Below, in pieces: positions 62,757-64,000 of a stretch of 64,000 bases of DNA (positions within the stretch are counted from its first letter, which is position 1; each line of letters begins with the position of its first letter). Below the pieces are notes generated by a model that worked only from the letters and a program-made list of their open reading frames with translations, was not told the DNA's origin and searched no databases. Both the position numbers and the translations under genes were made by a program. The DNA comes from Salinibacterium sp. TMP30 (lineage in GTDB: Bacteria > Actinomycetota > Actinomycetes > Actinomycetales > Microbacteriaceae), in contig NZ_CP151642.1 of the NCBI RefSeq assembly GCF_038397785.1, positions 1,984,001 to 2,048,000 on the forward strand. Direction: 5' to 3'.

Positions 62757-64000
62757 TTACTGCCCTAACACCTGACACAAATAATCGTTCGCAAACATTC
62801 GACCAGGGTCTAGTCGGTCACGAACCGCCAGGAACTCATTGAAACCCGGATACGTTGCCGCCAGCGACTCGGCATGCCGGTTATGCAGTTTTCCCCAATG
62901 AGGGCGCCCATCGTGAGCAACCATAATCGCCTCAACTTCGCGAAAGTACTCGCTCGGGTCCTCGCGCCAATACCGGTGCACCGCGACATATCCGGTTGCC
63001 CGCCCTGACGCGGTTGACAGCAGCAGAGAGTCCGCCGCCGCCGAGCGCACCTCGATCGGGAATGAAACTCTCCAATTGCGGCCGGCGATCAGTTTCTGGA
63101 TGGCGCGTACGGCATCCGGCACCGCTTCCACCGGCAGGGCGTATTCCATCTCGCGAAAGCGCACGGTGCGATCTGTCACGAATACGCTGCTGGAGACGTC
63201 AGTGAATTCGCGGTTGCCCGAAAGCTTCACGGCGAGTCGGTTGATGGGAGGGATAACCGCGGGAGCTGCCGTTCCCGCAGCAACGATCGCGCGGAACACA
63301 CCGTTGGCCATGAACTCGTCATCAAACCAGCGAGAAAACTTGGTAAGTGGATGCCGCGGCGCATCTGCGGGCAAGCGCGTGTTGCTCTTGGTCAGTGCCG
63401 TCGTGGTGTGGGGCCAGACATAGAACTCGAAGTGGTCGGTTTCGGCGCTGCGTTGCAGCCACTCCTGCAGGACGGTGTCAGCGGGTTCTGGCCGTTCGAC
63501 CGCGTGCAGGAGGAAGGTGGGAACATACTCGATAGTGACGTCGACAAGCACTCCGAGTGCGCCGAGCCCGAGGGCTGCGGCCGAGAGTAGTTCTGGGTTT
63601 TCTTCGGCGTTGATGTGCAGCACCTCGCCCGCGGCGGTGGCGAGCGTGACGCCGCGCACTTGGGCGGCAATACCGCCGAAGCGTGCACCGGTGCCGTGGG
63701 TTCCCGTGGAGATCGCGCCAGCAATCGTTTGGCAGTCGATGTCTCCCATGTTGGCGAGGGCGAGACCGAGAGGTTCGAGAAGGGCAGGCAGTTGGTGGAG
63801 GTGGGTGCCCGCGCCGAGGGTGACGTGGTTTTCGTCAACCGCGATAACACCATCGAGTGCCCCAACGTCGAGGTGGAGACCGGCGGTCGCGGCAATCGAG
63901 GTGAAGCTATGGCCGGCACCCCACGCTTTCACGGTGAGCCCGCGATCGCGCGCAAAGTTCACCGCTGCGATGACCTCGTCAACGCTCGCCGGTTGGGCAG
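62757..64000 (-). CDS. FAD-linked aldonolactone oxidase-like protein (C-terminal part, runs off right edge)
   Basis: At least 414 residues in the window, partial at its N-terminus. VAO/PCMH-type FAD-binding domain: VKAWGAGHSFTSIAATAGLHLD, NMGDIDCQTIAGAISTGTHGTG, then the ALO C-terminal domain (VRFREMEYALPVEAVPDAVRA and HWGKLHNR). Relatives oxidise D-arabinono-, L-gulono- or L-galactono-lactones or xylitol. The frame continues to base 64000 (QPASVDEVIAAVNFARDRG). The TAA overlaps an ATG (TAATG). Confidence 0.86.
   Translation of the reverse strand, partial: AQPASVDEVIAAVNFARDRGLTVKAWGAGHSFTSIAATAGLHLDVGALDGVIAVDENHVTLGAGTHLHQLPALLEPLGLALANMGDIDCQTIAGAISTGTHGTGARFGGIAAQVRGVTLATAAGEVLHINAEENPELLSAAALGLGALGVLVDVTIEYVPTFLLHAVERPEPADTVLQEWLQRSAETDHFEFYVWPHTTTALTKSNTRLPADAPRHPLTKFSRWFDDEFMANGVFRAIVAAGTAAPAVIPPINRLAVKLSGNREFTDVSSSVFVTDRTVRFREMEYALPVEAVPDAVRAIQKLIAGRNWRVSFPIEVRSAAADSLLLSTASGRATGYVAVHRYWREDPSEYFREVEAIMVAHDGRPHWGKLHNRHAESLAATYPGFNEFLAVRDRLDPGRMFANDYLCQVLGQ

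Noticed and set aside
1-64000. CRISPR arrays, prophage, insertion sequences, tRNA or rRNA, tmRNA, RNase P RNA
   Set aside because: No spaced direct repeats, transposase, integrase or tRNA-like folds were seen. Apart from the riboswitch leader, gaps are shorter than about 250 bases, too small for tmRNA or RNase P RNA.

Overview
The window is a stretch of ordinary, gene-dense chromosome from a high-GC actinobacterium, most likely a member of the Microbacteriaceae. This is inferred from the mix of families: F420-type PPOX protein, DUF4245, DUF4307 and DUF6264-like membrane proteins, dapC beside a 7Fe-type ferredoxin, PIN-PhoH, YchF, DtxR-type iron box, tandem glycine riboswitch. Frequent GGATGC/GCATCC hexamers also fit. 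There is no prophage, transposase, CRISPR array, rRNA or tRNA, and apart from the riboswitch leader no gap exceeds about 250 bases.

Layout. 1-2.9 kb: start of citrate synthase, then on the minus strand a PIG-L/MshB-like protein fused to a membrane domain, ferredoxin and DapC. 2.9-5.3 kb: an iron-box promoter followed by a decayed efeUOB iron-uptake operon. 5.3-8 kb: lipoprotein and TypA. 8-15.4 kb: an oligopeptide ABC importer with two binding proteins and hairpins between cistrons. 15.6-19 kb: DCC thioredoxin-like protein, CPBP protease, amine oxidase, GyrI-like protein. 19-23.7 kb: gcvTHP under a tandem glycine riboswitch. 23.7-26.3 kb: Lrp regulator divergent from ornithine cyclodeaminase and CtlX-type hydrolase. 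26.4-32.3 kb: VWA/solute-binding fusion, PPOX protein, terpene-cyclase-like protein, PhnA, Ppx, and an MNT/HEPN toxin-antitoxin-like pair. 32.5-36.8 kb: nitroreductase, YchF, MmsA and its probable LysR regulator. 36.9-46.6 kb: RmuC, GlpX, class II aldolase, DUF6264-like protein, IspH, then xseAB-DUF4245-carbonic anhydrase-fumC. 46.6-54.4 kb: membrane protein, PhoH, UppS, TrhA, two small membrane proteins, GreA, threonine dehydratase, AI-2E-type permease. 54.5-58.5 kb: a second ABC importer of family-1 type. 58.7-64 kb: AlkX-like glycosylase, HtpX, LemA, FAD monooxygenase and a lactone-oxidase-like flavoenzyme that runs off the right edge.

Themes: glycolysis/gluconeogenesis and the TCA cycle (glpX, fba, fumC, gltA), one-carbon and amino-acid catabolism (gcv, ocd/ctlX, ilvA, mmsA), and nutrient import (opp, second ABC). 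Three signals stand out. The efeUOB operon is degenerating behind a well-preserved iron box. The MshB-like protein has lost its metal-binding histidines. And at least 13 genes have a TANNNT-like -10 box placed 6-7 nt before the start codon, the layout of leaderless mRNAs. I did not find a clearly new multi-gene defence or metabolic system. The nearest candidates are the winged-helix-MNT/HEPN pair and the VWA/solute-binding fusion.
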